NCBI GenBank assembly: GCA_902591495.1
Contig: CACJAW010000004.1
Coordinates: forward strand, 1-64,000
Direction of reading: 5' to 3'
Length of the DNA stretch: 64,000 nt
Source of the DNA: an uncultured Pseudohongiella sp.
GTDB taxonomy: Bacteria; Pseudomonadota; Gammaproteobacteria; Pseudomonadales; Pseudohongiellaceae
Part shown: piece after piece, positions 1 through 9,846 of the stretch
How the letters are laid out: every line of letters starts with the position of its first letter
Numbering within the stretch: position 1 is the first letter of the stretch
The notes under the pieces: generated by a model
Told to the model about the DNA's origin: nothing
What the model saw: only the letters and a program-made list of their open reading frames with translations
Database searches by the model: none
Translations under genes and position numbers: made by a program

Positions 1-1739
1 GTGAGGATCTTTCTTGGAGAGAAAACCCGGTTGAAGAGCGATTGAGTCATGCGTTAGTAAAAGGAATTTCAAAATTTATTGAAGAAGATACAGAGCTAGC
101 TCGCCAAAACGTATCGAAGCCTATCGAGGTAATCGAAGGCCCGCTTATGCGCGGCATGGATCAGGTCGGTGATCTTTTTGGGTCAGGTAAGATGTTTTTA
201 CCCCAAGTAGTGAAAAGTGCCAGAGTCATGAAACAAGCTGTCTCGTATTTGCTACCTTTTATTGAAGCAGAGCAAGCTGGAGCACCTATACAAAGTAAAG
301 GAAAAATACTTCTGGCTACCGTTAAGGGTGATGTTCACGATATTGGTAAGAACATCGTAGGGGTAGTGCTTGGATGTAACAACTATGAAATTATTGATCT
401 TGGAGTCATGGTTCCCTGCGAAAGAATTCTGGAAGTTGCTGAGAAAGAAAATGTTGACATTATTGGATTAAGCGGTCTCATCACTCCTTCATTAGAAGAA
501 ATGATTCATGTGGCAAAAGAAATGCAGCGTCTCAATTTTTCTATTCCTCTATTGATTGGTGGTGCCACTACATCCAAGGCACATACTGCTGTAAAAATTG
601 AAGACAACTACAAGAACGATGGTACTGTATACGTGCCAGATGCTTCACGAAGCGTTTCAGTCGTCAATTCCCTATTAAGTGAATCAAAGAAAGCTGCATA
701 TTGTGAAACAATAAAATCAGAATATGAAAAAATCCGCACGAGAGTTTTGAATCGCAAATCAAAACTAAATTTACTTGACTATAAATCGGCCAACGACAAT
801 AGCCTATCAATAGACTGGAGTTTATACCAACCTACAAAACCGGCCTTTCTGGGTACAAAGGTATTTGAAAAGTACCCACTTGAGACTCTGATAAATTATA
901 TTGATTGGACTCCTTTTTTTATCACTTGGCAGCTAGCTGGAAAATACCCCGCGATACTCAATGATAAAACTGTTGGCAAGGCCGCAACTGATCTATTTAG
1001 TGATGCTCAAAAATTATTACAAAAAATGATAGAAGAAAATTTACTGGAAGCTCGCGCGGTCGTGGGTTTTTGGCCGGCAAGTAGAGTTGATAACAATGAT
1101 GTCATAGTCTCTCATGATTCTGTTAGTCATCCTGTAACTAAGTTTCATTTTCTGAGACAACAAATGCTTAAAGAAGAAGGCCTTTCTAATTTATGTCTTG
1201 CTGATTTTATCGCCCCGAAGAATTCAGCTACCGATGATTATATCGGCGGTTTTGTTGTAACCACTGGCATCGGTGAAAAGGCACTTGCAGAAATTTATGA
1301 ACATGATAACGATGATTATCAATCATTGTTAGTCAAAGCACTCGCTGATAGGCTGGCAGAAGCCTTTGCTGAACATATGCATGAAAGAGTTCGCAAAGAA
1401 TTTTGGGGGTATTGCAATAACGAATCTTTTAGTAATGAAGAGCTGATCTCAGAAGCTTATCGCGGAATAAGACCAGCACCAGGCTATCCGGCTTGTCCCG
1501 ATCACTCAGAAAAGGAGACTTTATTCAGATTGCTCGACGCGGAAAATCGGATTGGTGTCTCTCTAACGGAAAGTTTTGCTATGAGTCCAGCTGCCTCTGT
1601 GAGTGGTTTGTACTTCTCGCATCCCGAGTCACGCTATTTTTCTGTTGGTAAGATATCTAAAGATCAAATAAGGGATTTGGCAAGTAGAAAAGCCATGGAT
1701 GTTAATACTTTAACTACCCTTTTATCCCCTAACCTGTAA
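1..1739 (+). CDS. metH: Methionine synthase, cobalamin-dependent, C-terminal part (partial at left edge)
   Basis: Transfers the methyl group of methyltetrahydrofolate to homocysteine through cobalamin. The frame is open from base 3, so the track start (TTG at 42) is only the first start-like codon inside a gene that continues off the left edge. Visible parts, in order: the helical cap of the B12 module, the B12-binding Rossmann module with DVHDIGKN (its His is the lower axial cobalt ligand in the family) and GLSGLITPS, then the S-adenosylmethionine-binding reactivation domain with [12 protein letters not shown] and the closing [16 protein letters not shown] block. About 578 codons are present of a protein usually near 1,230 residues. 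The homocysteine and folate domains lie outside the window. No frameshift is seen in the visible part. Confidence 0.96.
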   Translation, partial: EDLSWRENPVEERLSHALVKGISKFIEEDTELARQNVSKPIEVIEGPLMRGMDQVGDLFGSGKMFLPQVVKSARVMKQAVSYLLPFIEAEQAGAPIQSKGKILLATVKGDVHDIGKNIVGVVLGCNNYEIIDLGVMVPCERILEVAEKENVDIIGLSGLITPSLEEMIHVAKEMQRLNFSIPLLIGGATTSKAHTAVKIEDNYKNDGTVYVPDASRSVSVVNSLLSESKKAAYCETIKSEYEKIRTRVLNRKSKLNLLDYKSANDNSLSIDWSLYQPTKPAFLGTKVFEKYPLETLINYIDWTPFFITWQLAGKYPAILNDKTVGKAATDLFSDAQKLLQKMIEENLLEARAVVGFWPASRVDNNDVIVSHDSVSHPVTKFHFLRQQMLKEEGLSNLCLADFIAPKNSATDDYIGGFVVTTGIGEKALAEIYEHDNDDYQSLLVKALADRLAEAFAEHMHERVRKEFWGYCNNESFSNEELISEAYRGIRPAPGYPACPDHSEKETLFRLLDAENRIGVSLTESFAMSPAASVSGLYFSHPESRYFSVGKISKDQIRDLASRKAMDVNTLTTLLSPNL

Positions 1740-1800
1740 TTTTATGTCACGGCTACAATGGCTTGAGTTCTACATAACTTAAAATAAGGTAATTGATCCG

Positions 1801-1806
1801 TATAAT
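1801..1806 (+). promoter_or_regulatory. Candidate -10 box upstream of cysI
   Basis: A TATAAT hexamer lies 78 bases before the cysI start. The best-placed -35 match (CTTAAA, 17 bases upstream) is weak. Just downstream, AGCGA-GCGG-TCGCT (1842-1855) is a short dyad in the likely leader. CysB control would be expected for this gene, but CysB sites are too degenerate to call by eye. Confidence 0.3.
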
Positions 1807-1884
1807 AATAACAGACAGTTTTAGATTATTTATTTATTGAGAGCGAGCGGTCGCTAGAATTTAGAAAATAAAGTAACAACCCAA

Positions 1885-3543
1885 ATGTATAGATACGACC
1901 AATACGACCATCAGATGCTTAGTGATCGCGTAAAACAATTCCGCGACCAAACAGAAAGATATCTCTCCGGAAAACTTAGCGAAGCTGAATATTTACCACT
2001 GCGACTTCAAAATGGTTTATACGTTCAAAGATTAGCGCCGATGTTGAGAGTAGCGGTGCCTTATGGATTGTTGTCATCAAACCAGCTGAGAAAACTAGCG
2101 TTCATCTCAAACCATTACGATAAAGGCTATGGGCATTTAACCACAAGGCAAAACATACAATTCAACTGGCCCGCAATAGAGGACGTACCCGATATTTTAC
2201 AGGACCTCGCAGATGTTGAAATGCATGCTATTCAAACTAGCGGAAATTGCATTAGAAACACCACCACAGATCAATTCGCCGGAGTATCACCAGATGAAAT
2301 TGAAGACAGCAGACCATACTGCGAATTAATTCGACAGTGGTCTTCATTTCACCCCGAATTCGCATATTTGCCCAGAAAATTTAAAATTGCAGTGTGTGGC
2401 ACCCTGACGGATCAGGCTGCGACTCAAGTCCATGATATAGGAATCTATTTGAAGGCAGGCCCCGAAAATAAAATTGGTTTTCAAATATTAGCCGGCGGTG
2501 GTTTGGGGAGGACACCGATGATAGGAAAAGAGATATTTGACTTCGTTGAAAGGCGTCACCTCCTCACGGCGCTAGAAGCAATATTACGTGTCTACAATCG
2601 GCTTGGAAGACGAGACAACAAGTATAAGGCACGAATTAAAATCCTGGTTAAGGAGACTGGAATAGATCAATTCAAAAATTTAGTTGTGCAAGAATGGAAT
2701 CAAATTAAAGATGGGCCACTTACCCTTACGGAAGACGAAATTACAAGATGTAAAAATTATTTTCTCGAAGCTAACTATGAAGAACTAGAAGATCATCCAA
2801 AGATACTGAAATCGGAACTTGATAGTAACCTACTATTCAACGCATGGTTCACGCAGAACATTCGCCAGCATAAAAAAGCAGGTTATTCGATAGTAACAAT
2901 ATGCTTCAAACAGACAGGTAGCGCGCCAGGAGACATAACTGACTCGCAGCTAGAGTTTGTAGCAGACTTAGCAGATGAATATAGCTTTGGTGAAGTACGG
3001 ATTACTCATCATCAGAACATTGTACTAGCAGACGTCAAACAGTCAGACCTTCCTTCTGTCTGGCAGAAGCTTAATAGTAAATCATTGTCGGTAGCAAACT
3101 TAAGTCTACTATCAGACGTTATTTGCTGTCCTGGCGGGGATTTTTGCGCTCTAGCAAATGCAAAGTCACTCCCAATAGCTGAATCAATACAGCGTAAGTT
3201 TTCGGATGAAAATTTCTTACGTGATGTTGGTGAGCTAAGAGTAAATATCTCTGGCTGCATGAACGCATGTGGTCATCATCACGTAGGTAATATCGGTATT
3301 CTTGGTGTCGATAAGAAGGGTGAAGAGTTTTATCAAATATCGCTAGGTGGTTCATCTAAAAATAAAGCTAGTATCGGAAAAATAATAGGGCCTGCTTTCT
3401 CCGAGCAAGAAATACCGGAGATTATAGACAAAATAATCAACATCTACCGAGCTTCCAGAAACAAAGGTGAAACATTTATAGAAACATATAATCGAATAGG
3501 GTTAGAACCATTCAAGGAATATGTATATGCAAAACCTGATTAG
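1885..3543 (+). CDS. cysI: Sulfite reductase (ferredoxin/NADPH type) hemoprotein subunit
   Basis: Six-electron reduction of sulfite to sulfide in assimilatory sulfur metabolism, in the cytoplasm. The 552-residue protein has the two repeated nitrite/sulfite reductase half-domains. Visible are the N-terminal GYGHLTTRQNIQFNW siroheme-contact region and the C-terminal [4Fe-4S]/siroheme cysteines in CCPGGDFC (about residue 414) and SGCMNACGHHH (about residue 457). It is most like the CysI of pseudomonads, which works without a CysJ flavoprotein beside it, and no cysJ is seen here. The next gene, a DUF934 protein, overlaps its 3' end; that pairing is common for this CysI type and suggests a single transcript. 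Nitrite reductase is the main alternative; the DUF934 partner favours sulfite. Confidence 0.9.
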   Translation: MYRYDQYDHQMLSDRVKQFRDQTERYLSGKLSEAEYLPLRLQNGLYVQRLAPMLRVAVPYGLLSSNQLRKLAFISNHYDKGYGHLTTRQNIQFNWPAIEDVPDILQDLADVEMHAIQTSGNCIRNTTTDQFAGVSPDEIEDSRPYCELIRQWSSFHPEFAYLPRKFKIAVCGTLTDQAATQVHDIGIYLKAGPENKIGFQILAGGGLGRTPMIGKEIFDFVERRHLLTALEAILRVYNRLGRRDNKYKARIKILVKETGIDQFKNLVVQEWNQIKDGPLTLTEDEITRCKNYFLEANYEELEDHPKILKSELDSNLLFNAWFTQNIRQHKKAGYSIVTICFKQTGSAPGDITDSQLEFVADLADEYSFGEVRITHHQNIVLADVKQSDLPSVWQKLNSKSLSVANLSLLSDVICCPGGDFCALANAKSLPIAESIQRKFSDENFLRDVGELRVNISGCMNACGHHHVGNIGILGVDKKGEEFYQISLGGSSKNKASIGKIIGPAFSEQEIPEIIDKIINIYRASRNKGETFIETYNRIGLEPFKEYVYAKPD

Positions 3544-4027
3544 GCAGCGAGCAATAGAACATGATGATTGGACGCTCGTTAAAGAGGCTTCAGGTCCAGA
3601 GATTTTACATGTCACTCAAGACAGAAACCTTATCGTACCAATTAAATTCTGGAATATGTACAAATTCGAGATCGAGAATTATTTGGGCAACATCACTATT
3701 TGGCTCGACAGTGACGAATTTTTGGACGAAATCAAGGAAGAGCTGAGTACTTTTTCGTTGATTGCGTTAAACTTTCCGGTGTTTTCGGATGGTAGACCAT
3801 ACAGTACTGCTAGAGAGCTCAGGCAAGGTAGGAAATTTACGGGAGAAATAAGAGCTGTCGGAGATGTTTTAAGGGATCAGATATTTTATATGTATCAGTG
3901 TGGTTTTGACTCGTTTTTGCTTAGGCACGATCAAGATCCTGTGTCTTGCATAAATGCACTCGATGACTTTAAAGCCAACTATCAAAGTACGGTACTCGAG
4001 AAAGATCCTTTATTTAGGCGCCGTTAA
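3527..4027 (+). CDS. DUF934 family protein, partner of cysI
   Basis: A 166-residue cytoplasmic protein of the DUF934 family (COG3749), often encoded directly after cysI in proteobacteria and presumed to help sulfite reduction; its biochemical role is not established. The family hallmark FSDGRPYSTARELR is present in the middle, followed by GEIRAVGDVLRDQ. I prefer the ATG at 3527 over the track start at 3521, because the AAGGA at 3514-3518 is 8 bases from the former and only 2 from the latter. It overlaps cysI by 17 bases, which implies translational coupling. Its stop codon shares the 4-base palindrome TTAA with the stop of the convergent acuI gene. Confidence 0.85.
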   Translation: MQNLIRQRAIEHDDWTLVKEASGPEILHVTQDRNLIVPIKFWNMYKFEIENYLGNITIWLDSDEFLDEIKEELSTFSLIALNFPVFSDGRPYSTARELRQGRKFTGEIRAVGDVLRDQIFYMYQCGFDSFLLRHDQDPVSCINALDDFKANYQSTVLEKDPLFRRR

Positions 4028-5022
4028 CTACTCATACTGAGTACGTACCTACCTCTAGCTTTACCAGCTAAAAGTAGTTTAAGTTTGTCTGACAACTCAG
4101 CCATACTAATTTCTGTAACCAAATCCTCTAAATTATCAATTTTCCAATCAGCAGAAAATTTATTCCAAACACTACGCTTTGTGGCAAGGGGTATTTCCAC
4201 AGAATCAATCCCTAATAAATTCACCCCACGAAGAATAAAAGGCAAAACGGTTAGCGCAATACTAGGAGACTCTACTAATCCGCAAGCGGCAACGCTCCCC
4301 CCATACTTAATTTGCTTCAAGATATTTACTAATGTCTCACCACCTACCACATCTATTGCACCACCCCACTTCTCCCTCAATAGAGCTTTACTGCTAGCCT
4401 CGCTCAACTCGACTCGATCGATTACCTGCGCTCCTAAGGCCTCAAGAAAAGGTATCTCTGAAGTTTTTCCAGTGCTTGCGGTCACACTAAATCCCAGCTT
4501 AAGTAGCAATGCTATAGCTAGAACACCAACTCCTCCTGTAGCTCCTGTAACTAATATATCTCCGCTTTCAGGCGTTAGCCCGGCATCAATGAGCTTTTTG
4601 ACTGATAGTCCAGCCGTTAAACCAGCAGTACCCAGCATCATACTTTCCCTAAGACCTAAGTTTTCAGGCAGCGGTACTACCCAGTCTGATGGAACAGAAA
4701 TGTACTGTCCAAAACCACCATCAGTATTCATACCCAAATCATAACCGGTCACAATTACCTCATCGCCGGCCTCAAAATTTTTCGATTTTGAAAGAACTAC
4801 AACACCAGCAGCATCAATGCCCGGCGTATGAGGATATTTTCTTGTAACACCTTTGTTTCCTGAAGCCGAAAGTGCATCTTTATAATTTAACGAGGAATAA
4901 TTCACTTTTATTAACACATCACTCGGCGTCAATTCATTTATCGAACGTTTTATGATGGCCGAATCAAAATTATTTTCCGCATTCTCTGATACCCTATATG
5001 CTTCGAAAGATTGCTCTGCCAT
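4024..5022 (-). CDS. acuI: Acrylyl-CoA reductase AcuI / YhdH-type quinone oxidoreductase
   Basis: A 332-residue zinc-independent medium-chain dehydrogenase/reductase of the YhdH/AcuI family. Members reduce acryloyl-CoA to propionyl-CoA with NADPH, which removes a toxic intermediate of propionate or DMSP breakdown. Visible are the GroES-like N-terminal half with NYSSLNYKDAL and HTPGIDAAG, and the nucleotide-binding motif VTGATGGVGVLAIALL near residue 160. The catalytic zinc ligands of classical alcohol dehydrogenases are absent, as expected for the family. sohB lies 12 bases beyond its start codon and may share a transcript. No DMSP lyase or dddA-type gene is in the window, so the physiological substrate is inferred from the family only. 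Confidence 0.85.
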   Translation of the reverse strand: MAEQSFEAYRVSENAENNFDSAIIKRSINELTPSDVLIKVNYSSLNYKDALSASGNKGVTRKYPHTPGIDAAGVVVLSKSKNFEAGDEVIVTGYDLGMNTDGGFGQYISVPSDWVVPLPENLGLRESMMLGTAGLTAGLSVKKLIDAGLTPESGDILVTGATGGVGVLAIALLLKLGFSVTASTGKTSEIPFLEALGAQVIDRVELSEASSKALLREKWGGAIDVVGGETLVNILKQIKYGGSVAACGLVESPSIALTVLPFILRGVNLLGIDSVEIPLATKRSVWNKFSADWKIDNLEDLVTEISMAELSDKLKLLLAGKARGRYVLSMSS

Positions 5023-5034
5023 TTATGTATCTCT

Positions 5035-6105
5035 CTATTGGTAAATATCGTGGTCTGATTTCCCGAACCATCGGCTAATTAGTCTGTGAGCAGACTCCTC
5101 CAACAGGTTCGCAAGTTTCACTTGTAAAGGCTTCTTTATTTCGAATTTAATTTCATATACATCAGATGTTTCACAGGCTTCGATAACGCACTCGTCACTC
5201 GTTTTTATATGGTCAACCATATACCTATCTTTGGCCTGCGAGCCTACCCATGTTTCGCCCGTGGCAATTGAGTCTATTTCAACACTGGGACGATAGGTTT
5301 TCACCCAATCTTTGAAAATCTGGTGTATATTTTCTACATCTTCTTTAACCTTATCTTTTCCTTTATTTGTTATTTCTCCAAAATGCGTAAGGGTCCTCTT
5401 ATATTCTCCAGCACTAATAATCTCATAATCCACATCGTACTTTTTTAATACTCTATGAAAATTGGGTAGCTGAACTAAAACTCCAATTGATCCTATAATA
5501 GCAAACGGTGCGGCTACCAACCTATCGGCTAAACAAGCCATCATGTAACCACCAGAGGCCGCAACTTTATCAACGCAAATGGTGAGAGGTATGTTTTTGT
5601 TTTTAACTCTTAATAGTTGAGATGAAGCTAAACCGTAAGCATGAACCATCCCGCCGGGACTTTCCAGTCGCAGAATAACCTCATCGTCCTTAGTTGCCAT
5701 AGATAATATGGCTGTTATTTCTTCTCTCAACGATTCCACTGCATCTGCAGCTATATTCCCTTCAAAATTCAAGACGAAATATCTCTTCGTTATAGAATCG
5801 TCTTTGTCTGAACCTTCTGTATTTTTAACTGTTGTTTTTTTCTTCCTTTTATTTTCAGCCTTTATTTTCTTTTTTTCGGATTTTTCAATTTCCTTTAATT
5901 GTTCTTTATCCAATATCGAAGCTCTCAAAGTATCTCTTAAACCATCTATGTGCTCGTTAATTTGAGTTACTCTGATATTCCCTTTCTTTTCTCCTTTTTT
6001 ATTTTTCTGTCCCGCTGAAGCAATTAGACCTGCAACGACCCCTATAGATAAGACAATCGTGATAGCCTTAGCCAAAAACATACCGTAATCAATTAAAAAC
6101 TCCAA
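5035..6105 (-). CDS. sohB: Inner-membrane peptidase SohB (S49 family)
   Basis: A 356-residue serine peptidase of the signal-peptide-peptidase A superfamily, anchored in the inner membrane with its catalytic part in the periplasm. One N-terminal membrane helix (about residues 10-31) is followed by a lysine-rich stretch (about 33-92), then the S49 domain. The nucleophile is Ser184 in VAASGGYMM and the general base is Lys236 in EYKRTLT, the dyad expected for SohB. Length and order match E. coli SohB (349 residues) closely. The start codon is TTG, supported by an AGGAG about seven bases upstream. It probably shares a transcript with acuI, though the two have no evident functional link. Confidence 0.9.
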   Translation of the reverse strand: MEFLIDYGMFLAKAITIVLSIGVVAGLIASAGQKNKKGEKKGNIRVTQINEHIDGLRDTLRASILDKEQLKEIEKSEKKKIKAENKRKKKTTVKNTEGSDKDDSITKRYFVLNFEGNIAADAVESLREEITAILSMATKDDEVILRLESPGGMVHAYGLASSQLLRVKNKNIPLTICVDKVAASGGYMMACLADRLVAAPFAIIGSIGVLVQLPNFHRVLKKYDVDYEIISAGEYKRTLTHFGEITNKGKDKVKEDVENIHQIFKDWVKTYRPSVEIDSIATGETWVGSQAKDRYMVDHIKTSDECVIEACETSDVYEIKFEIKKPLQVKLANLLEESAHRLISRWFGKSDHDIYQ

Positions 6106-6171
6106 AATACTCTCCTACACCCACTTAGTATTTATTCAATGCCTAAATAGATATTTAGTTAAGGGGTTATT

Positions 6172-6939
6172 TTATGCTTTTATTCGTTCGATTTCCTCTT
6201 TATAGAGCTGAATCAGTTCACCAGCGACGCTTATTCCTGCTGACGGTACTGAAGGCAAATCTGCGATGTCAAACCAAGCAGCTTCCTCTAACTCTGTCGG
6301 CTCCAGCACTATCTCACCCGAAACATAATCCGCATGAAAACCCAGCATGAGCTGGCTTGGAAACGGCCAAGATTGACTCTTTATATATCTTACATTGTCA
6401 ACAAGGATACCTACTTCTTCTTTTATTTCTCGATGGACCGTACATTCAGCTGTTTCCCCTATTTCGATAAAACCTGCCAAACAACTGAAGAATCCGGATC
6501 GAAACCTTGAGCTTCGTGCTAACAAAACCTCCCTCCCTCTTGTTATCAGTACTATTGCACAAGGATTAATTCGAGGAAAATACTGAGTTTGACACGTTGG
6601 GCAATGCATTACTCTTTGTCCTTCTCCAGGCAGATTGCTACCACCACATGCACCGCAGTATTGATGAGATCTGTACCACTCCAATATTTGATTGGCCTTT
6701 CCTGCTATAAATGACTCTGCTCCAATATCTGAGAACATTACGCTTCGCAAAGACAAACACTCAGCAGATAGGCTATTGGAGATATCTGAATTGAGATCTA
6801 GGGCGTATACGCGTTGATTGGATGGTTCGACAAGAAGAAAGAAAGAGTCATCAGGAAGATAGCGGGCTATGGCGTTTACCTTCCAAATATACCGATCACC
6901 TGCAACAATTACTCTATAATCATAGAACAAGATCACCAT
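6172..6939 (-). CDS. nudC: NAD-capped RNA hydrolase / NADH pyrophosphatase NudC
   Basis: A Nudix hydrolase that cleaves NAD(H) and removes NAD caps from RNA. The 255-residue length is that of E. coli NudC (257). The zinc ribbon is visible as CGACG (Cys95, Cys98) and CPTC (Cys113, Cys116). The Nudix box follows as GFIEIGETAECTVHREIKEEVGI-like sequence from about residue 156. The NADH-specific signature after the box reads SQSWPFPSQ, one residue off the usual SQPWPFP. Together these separate NudC from other Nudix enzymes. The ATG at 6939 gives the expected N-terminus; the next in-frame stop upstream is some way back, so a slightly longer form is not excluded. Confidence 0.92.
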   Translation of the reverse strand: MVILFYDYRVIVAGDRYIWKVNAIARYLPDDSFFLLVEPSNQRVYALDLNSDISNSLSAECLSLRSVMFSDIGAESFIAGKANQILEWYRSHQYCGACGGSNLPGEGQRVMHCPTCQTQYFPRINPCAIVLITRGREVLLARSSRFRSGFFSCLAGFIEIGETAECTVHREIKEEVGILVDNVRYIKSQSWPFPSQLMLGFHADYVSGEIVLEPTELEEAAWFDIADLPSVPSAGISVAGELIQLYKEEIERIKA

Positions 6940-7054
6940 ATCCGAATCTTTCAGCTCATTTAATTTAGCAAGATAATTAATACCAACACCTCAATAAATT
7001 AAACTCAAATGGCAGTTAACCGAAATCAAATCTAATTGTCGCATTCAAAACAGT

Positions 7055-7085
7055 CCTCTGTAGCCGGAACTTCCGACTACAGAGG
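7055..7085 (-). terminator. Intrinsic terminator of the NhaD-type permease gene
   Basis: CCTCTGTAG and CTACAGAGG form a 9-bp stem, extended inside by CGGA/TCCG after one C-A mismatch. On the minus strand the hairpin begins 8 bases after the permease stop codon and is followed by a short TTTT run. Confidence 0.75.
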
Positions 7086-7093
7086 GAGAGAAA

Positions 7094-8431
7094 TTAGAGA
7101 GCTGGAGCAGAGAAGAAGTCCCAAAAGGTATACATAATTATTGTACAAGTCACCAATGTGGCCAACATTATTGGTAAGCCTTTCTTCATCCATAGAATGG
7201 GCGTGATGGCTAAGCTAGGATCATTCGCGTCTTTTGCCATTCTTTCAGAGATGGTAACAATGAAAACATTAGCGGTTGAACCGATGTGGGTTCCATTACC
7301 TCCCATGCCTACTCCAGCAGCCAGTCCCCAAAGTAATGGAGTGATATTTATACCCTGCGACTCCATTCCAGCAATAATAGGAATCATCGCGGCAGTGAAG
7401 GGGATATTATCGATAGCTGCTGATAAAACAGCCGCTACCCACATAAGTATAAGTGTGGCCGACAAGAGATCTGCCTGAACATAAGGTATTATGAATTGCC
7501 CCAGATACTCCAAAAATTTGCTATGCTCAACCCCGCCCACAATAATGAAAAGTGATATAAAAAACATCAATAACGCTAATTCGGTATGATGAAACGCCTC
7601 CTCCATATCGATATCTTTTCCGATGAAAATTAATGCCGACAATCCGAGGGCAGTCACAAACCAAGGCTCCCAATGCAAGGCATTATGCATAATGAAACCG
7701 ATCGTCATAACACCAAGAACTCCGATGGCTCCATACCACGTCCTAGGATCCGATAACGGTACTCTATCCTGTAAATCAAGCTCTTGGGGCTTAGTTGCCA
7801 ATTCCTCTTTGAATATAAACCTTAGCATAAACAAAACAACCATCCAGGCTACTAGCACCATCCAACCCATATGGATAAGGAAAGTGTTGAAGTCAATACC
7901 AAATGCCGAGCCAATCATTAAATTAGGAGGGTCACCAACCAAAGTCGCAACACCGCCAGTATCAGATAAGAGAGCAGCTGCTAGAAGAAAGGGAATAGCA
8001 GGTACTTTTAATGCCTGACAAATCAAGATTATAAGTGGCCCGAAAATTACCACTGTGGTTACGTTATCAAGAAGTAATGATAGCCCCGTGACAAGCGATC
8101 CGATAAGGGCGAGAAGCAAAAACAACCGACCTTTACTGAAATCCGCACACCAATAGGCTAGCCGTTGAAAACCACCCGTCGGGATCATAATCGAAACTAT
8201 TGTCATCATCCCACCAAGCAGAAAAACAACGTTCCAGTCAATCGCGTGAACCGCCTCTTCTGGGTCATAGAATCCCATGATCTGCCCACCAACAATCATA
8301 ATTGCTGCACCAGCCATAGCAGACTTGACGCGATGAATTTTATGAATTTCTTCAGTAAAAATTGCAACGAAAGTAAGGGTCAGTATTATTGCTGAGACCA
8401 ACATGTCGTTATTCCAAACTAGGGTTTCCAT
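7094..8431 (-). CDS. nhaD: NhaD/ArsB-type ion permease (probable Na+/H+ antiporter)
   Basis: A 445-residue polytopic membrane protein of the ion transporter superfamily that holds NhaD, ArsB and SLC13 carriers. At least ten hydrophobic segments can be read. Two family hallmarks stand out: DTGGVATLVGDPPNLMIGSA in the first half and GGNGTHIGSTANVF in the second, the paired re-entrant motifs of this fold; LLDNVTTVVIFGPL precedes the first. Length and motif spelling fit NhaD sodium/proton antiporters, which marine and alkaliphilic gammaproteobacteria use for sodium export. Specificity cannot be proved from sequence, so a general SLC13 family permease is the cautious name. A GAGGA lies ten bases before the ATG. 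It is transcribed alone and ends in a clear terminator. Confidence 0.75.
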   Translation of the reverse strand: METLVWNNDMLVSAIILTLTFVAIFTEEIHKIHRVKSAMAGAAIMIVGGQIMGFYDPEEAVHAIDWNVVFLLGGMMTIVSIMIPTGGFQRLAYWCADFSKGRLFLLLALIGSLVTGLSLLLDNVTTVVIFGPLIILICQALKVPAIPFLLAAALLSDTGGVATLVGDPPNLMIGSAFGIDFNTFLIHMGWMVLVAWMVVLFMLRFIFKEELATKPQELDLQDRVPLSDPRTWYGAIGVLGVMTIGFIMHNALHWEPWFVTALGLSALIFIGKDIDMEEAFHHTELALLMFFISLFIIVGGVEHSKFLEYLGQFIIPYVQADLLSATLILMWVAAVLSAAIDNIPFTAAMIPIIAGMESQGINITPLLWGLAAGVGMGGNGTHIGSTANVFIVTISERMAKDANDPSLAITPILWMKKGLPIMLATLVTCTIIMYTFWDFFSAPAL

Positions 8432-8645
8432 CTATAATTTTCCTCACTATTCGTTATTGGATTATTTATTTTAATTAGGAGTACTATGGTCGCCGCTACC
8501 TAATATTTTTTTTAGAAGTCGAATTTGTTAAGCCATATTTCTCAACAATTTTTTGCGTTTAAATACTAGTCCTTTGCTCTATTGTATTCAAGGTATTTCT
8601 AGAAGTATATCTTCGTAAAGAATTTGATTTAATTGGCTCTTTTCT

Positions 8646-9368
8646 TCAAGACTGTTCAAGAGAGTCTAATGAAAACCAAAGGCACCCTTCTTCACTTTTT
8701 TCATCAATATCTTTGAGGCGCGCTTCATGAGCTTGCAATTCGTCTGAGCTAGCATAATAGATCGGCACCTCATCCGCTCTAAAATTAATTCCTTGGTGCC
8801 GTGTTTCATCTTTTACAATATCGACCCCTTCTTTTAGCGAAAGACTGGATTGGCCGCTAGTCATCATAAGATAAACATCTGCTAAAATTTCCGCGTCTAG
8901 AAGCGCTCCGTGCAAATCTCTATGCGAGTTGTTTATTTCGTAGCGTTTGCATAAAGCATCAAGGCTGTTTCTCTGTCCGGGGTGTTTATCTCGAGCAAGA
9001 ATCAACGTGTCTAAGACAGAGCAATAATCTGTAAGCTTATTTTTACTCAGACGAAGCCTACTCAGCTCACTATCAATAAACGCGGTATCGAATGGTGCAT
9101 TATGGATAATAACTTCAGAACCCCTGATGAATTCGCAGAACTCTTGATAAATCTCACTGAATTTAGGTTTATCACTAAGAAATTCTGGTGTAAGACCATG
9201 AACTTCGATAGCGGCCTCATCGATATCCCGACCGGGATTCAAATATACCTGGAAATTCCTACCAGTTAATTTCCTATCTTCAATTTCTACACATCCGATT
9301 TCAATAATTCGGTGCCCTAGGGTCGGGTCAAGCCCGGTTGTTTCAGTATCAAGTACCACCTGCTTCAT
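8646..9368 (-). CDS. dnaQ: DNA polymerase III epsilon subunit, 3'-5' proofreading exonuclease
   Basis: The proofreading subunit of the replicative polymerase, acting with DnaE and HolE in the core. The DEDDh exonuclease motifs are all present: Exo I as VLDTETTGLD (Asp7, Glu9), Exo II as IIHNAPFDTAFID, and Exo III as HGALLDAEILADVYL, with the catalytic His and Asp in place. The C-terminal tail that binds DnaE is shorter and diverged, as is usual. The 240-residue length is close to E. coli (243). It follows rnhA on the same strand after 40 bases. In E. coli these two genes are neighbours on opposite strands; here, as in pseudomonads, they run together with a methyltransferase gene ahead of them. 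Confidence 0.95.
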   Translation of the reverse strand: MKQVVLDTETTGLDPTLGHRIIEIGCVEIEDRKLTGRNFQVYLNPGRDIDEAAIEVHGLTPEFLSDKPKFSEIYQEFCEFIRGSEVIIHNAPFDTAFIDSELSRLRLSKNKLTDYCSVLDTLILARDKHPGQRNSLDALCKRYEINNSHRDLHGALLDAEILADVYLMMTSGQSSLSLKEGVDIVKDETRHQGINFRADEVPIYYASSDELQAHEARLKDIDEKSEEGCLWFSLDSLEQS

Positions 9369-9408
9369 TTGCGATCCTATTAACTCTTTTTACATAAGAA
9401 AAAACGCC

Positions 9409-9846
9409 TCAATCTAACTCATCAATTCCTTGATTCGCCAATTGATCAGCAATTTCATTTTCTGTATGTCCACTATGCCCTTTCACCCAGGCCCATTCTA
9501 CCTCATGCTTCTGAATTAGTTCATCCAGTCGCAACCACAAATCAGTATTTAAAACTTCCTTCTTACTAGCCGTTTTCCAGTTGCGTTTCTTCCAATTGTC
9601 CATCCACTCTGTTGCGCCTGTTAAAACATATTTGGAGTCAGTTGTAATCTTCACCTTGCAAGGTTTAGTCAGAGCAGATAGCCCTTCGATAGCCGCCTGA
9701 AGCTCCATGCGATTATTAGTCGTAGCAATCGCACCCCCGTATAACATTTTTTCTGCTTCTCCATACCTAATAAGTACACCCCAGCCTCCAGCACCAGGAT
9801 TACCCCTACATGCACCATCAGAAAAAATCTCAACAACCTGTTTCAA
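9409..9846 (-). CDS. rnhA: Ribonuclease HI
   Basis: Cuts the RNA strand of RNA-DNA hybrids, removing R-loops and primer remnants. The 145-residue protein carries the four metal-binding acidic residues at the E. coli positions: Asp10 (FSDGAC), Glu48 (NRMELQ), Asp70 (TTDSKY) and Asp134 (NEIADQ), with His124 in KGHSGH. The start codon is TTG at 9846; an in-frame stop two codons upstream rules out a longer form. A GAGAGAAG lies about nine bases before it, inside the end of the methyltransferase gene, with which it overlaps by 17 bases, so translation of the two is probably coupled. Confidence 0.95.
   Translation of the reverse strand: MKQVVEIFSDGACRGNPGAGGWGVLIRYGEAEKMLYGGAIATTNNRMELQAAIEGLSALTKPCKVKITTDSKYVLTGATEWMDNWKKRNWKTASKKEVLNTDLWLRLDELIQKHEVEWAWVKGHSGHTENEIADQLANQGIDELD

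Noticed and set aside
4085-4744. 219-residue plus-strand ORF opposite acuI
   Set aside because: It lies wholly within acuI on the other strand, is rich in Ser/Pro/Thr as antisense frames often are, and resembles no family.
7623-8018. 131-residue plus-strand ORF opposite the NhaD-type permease
   Set aside because: Antisense shadow of a clear membrane protein gene, with no ribosome-binding site or family match.
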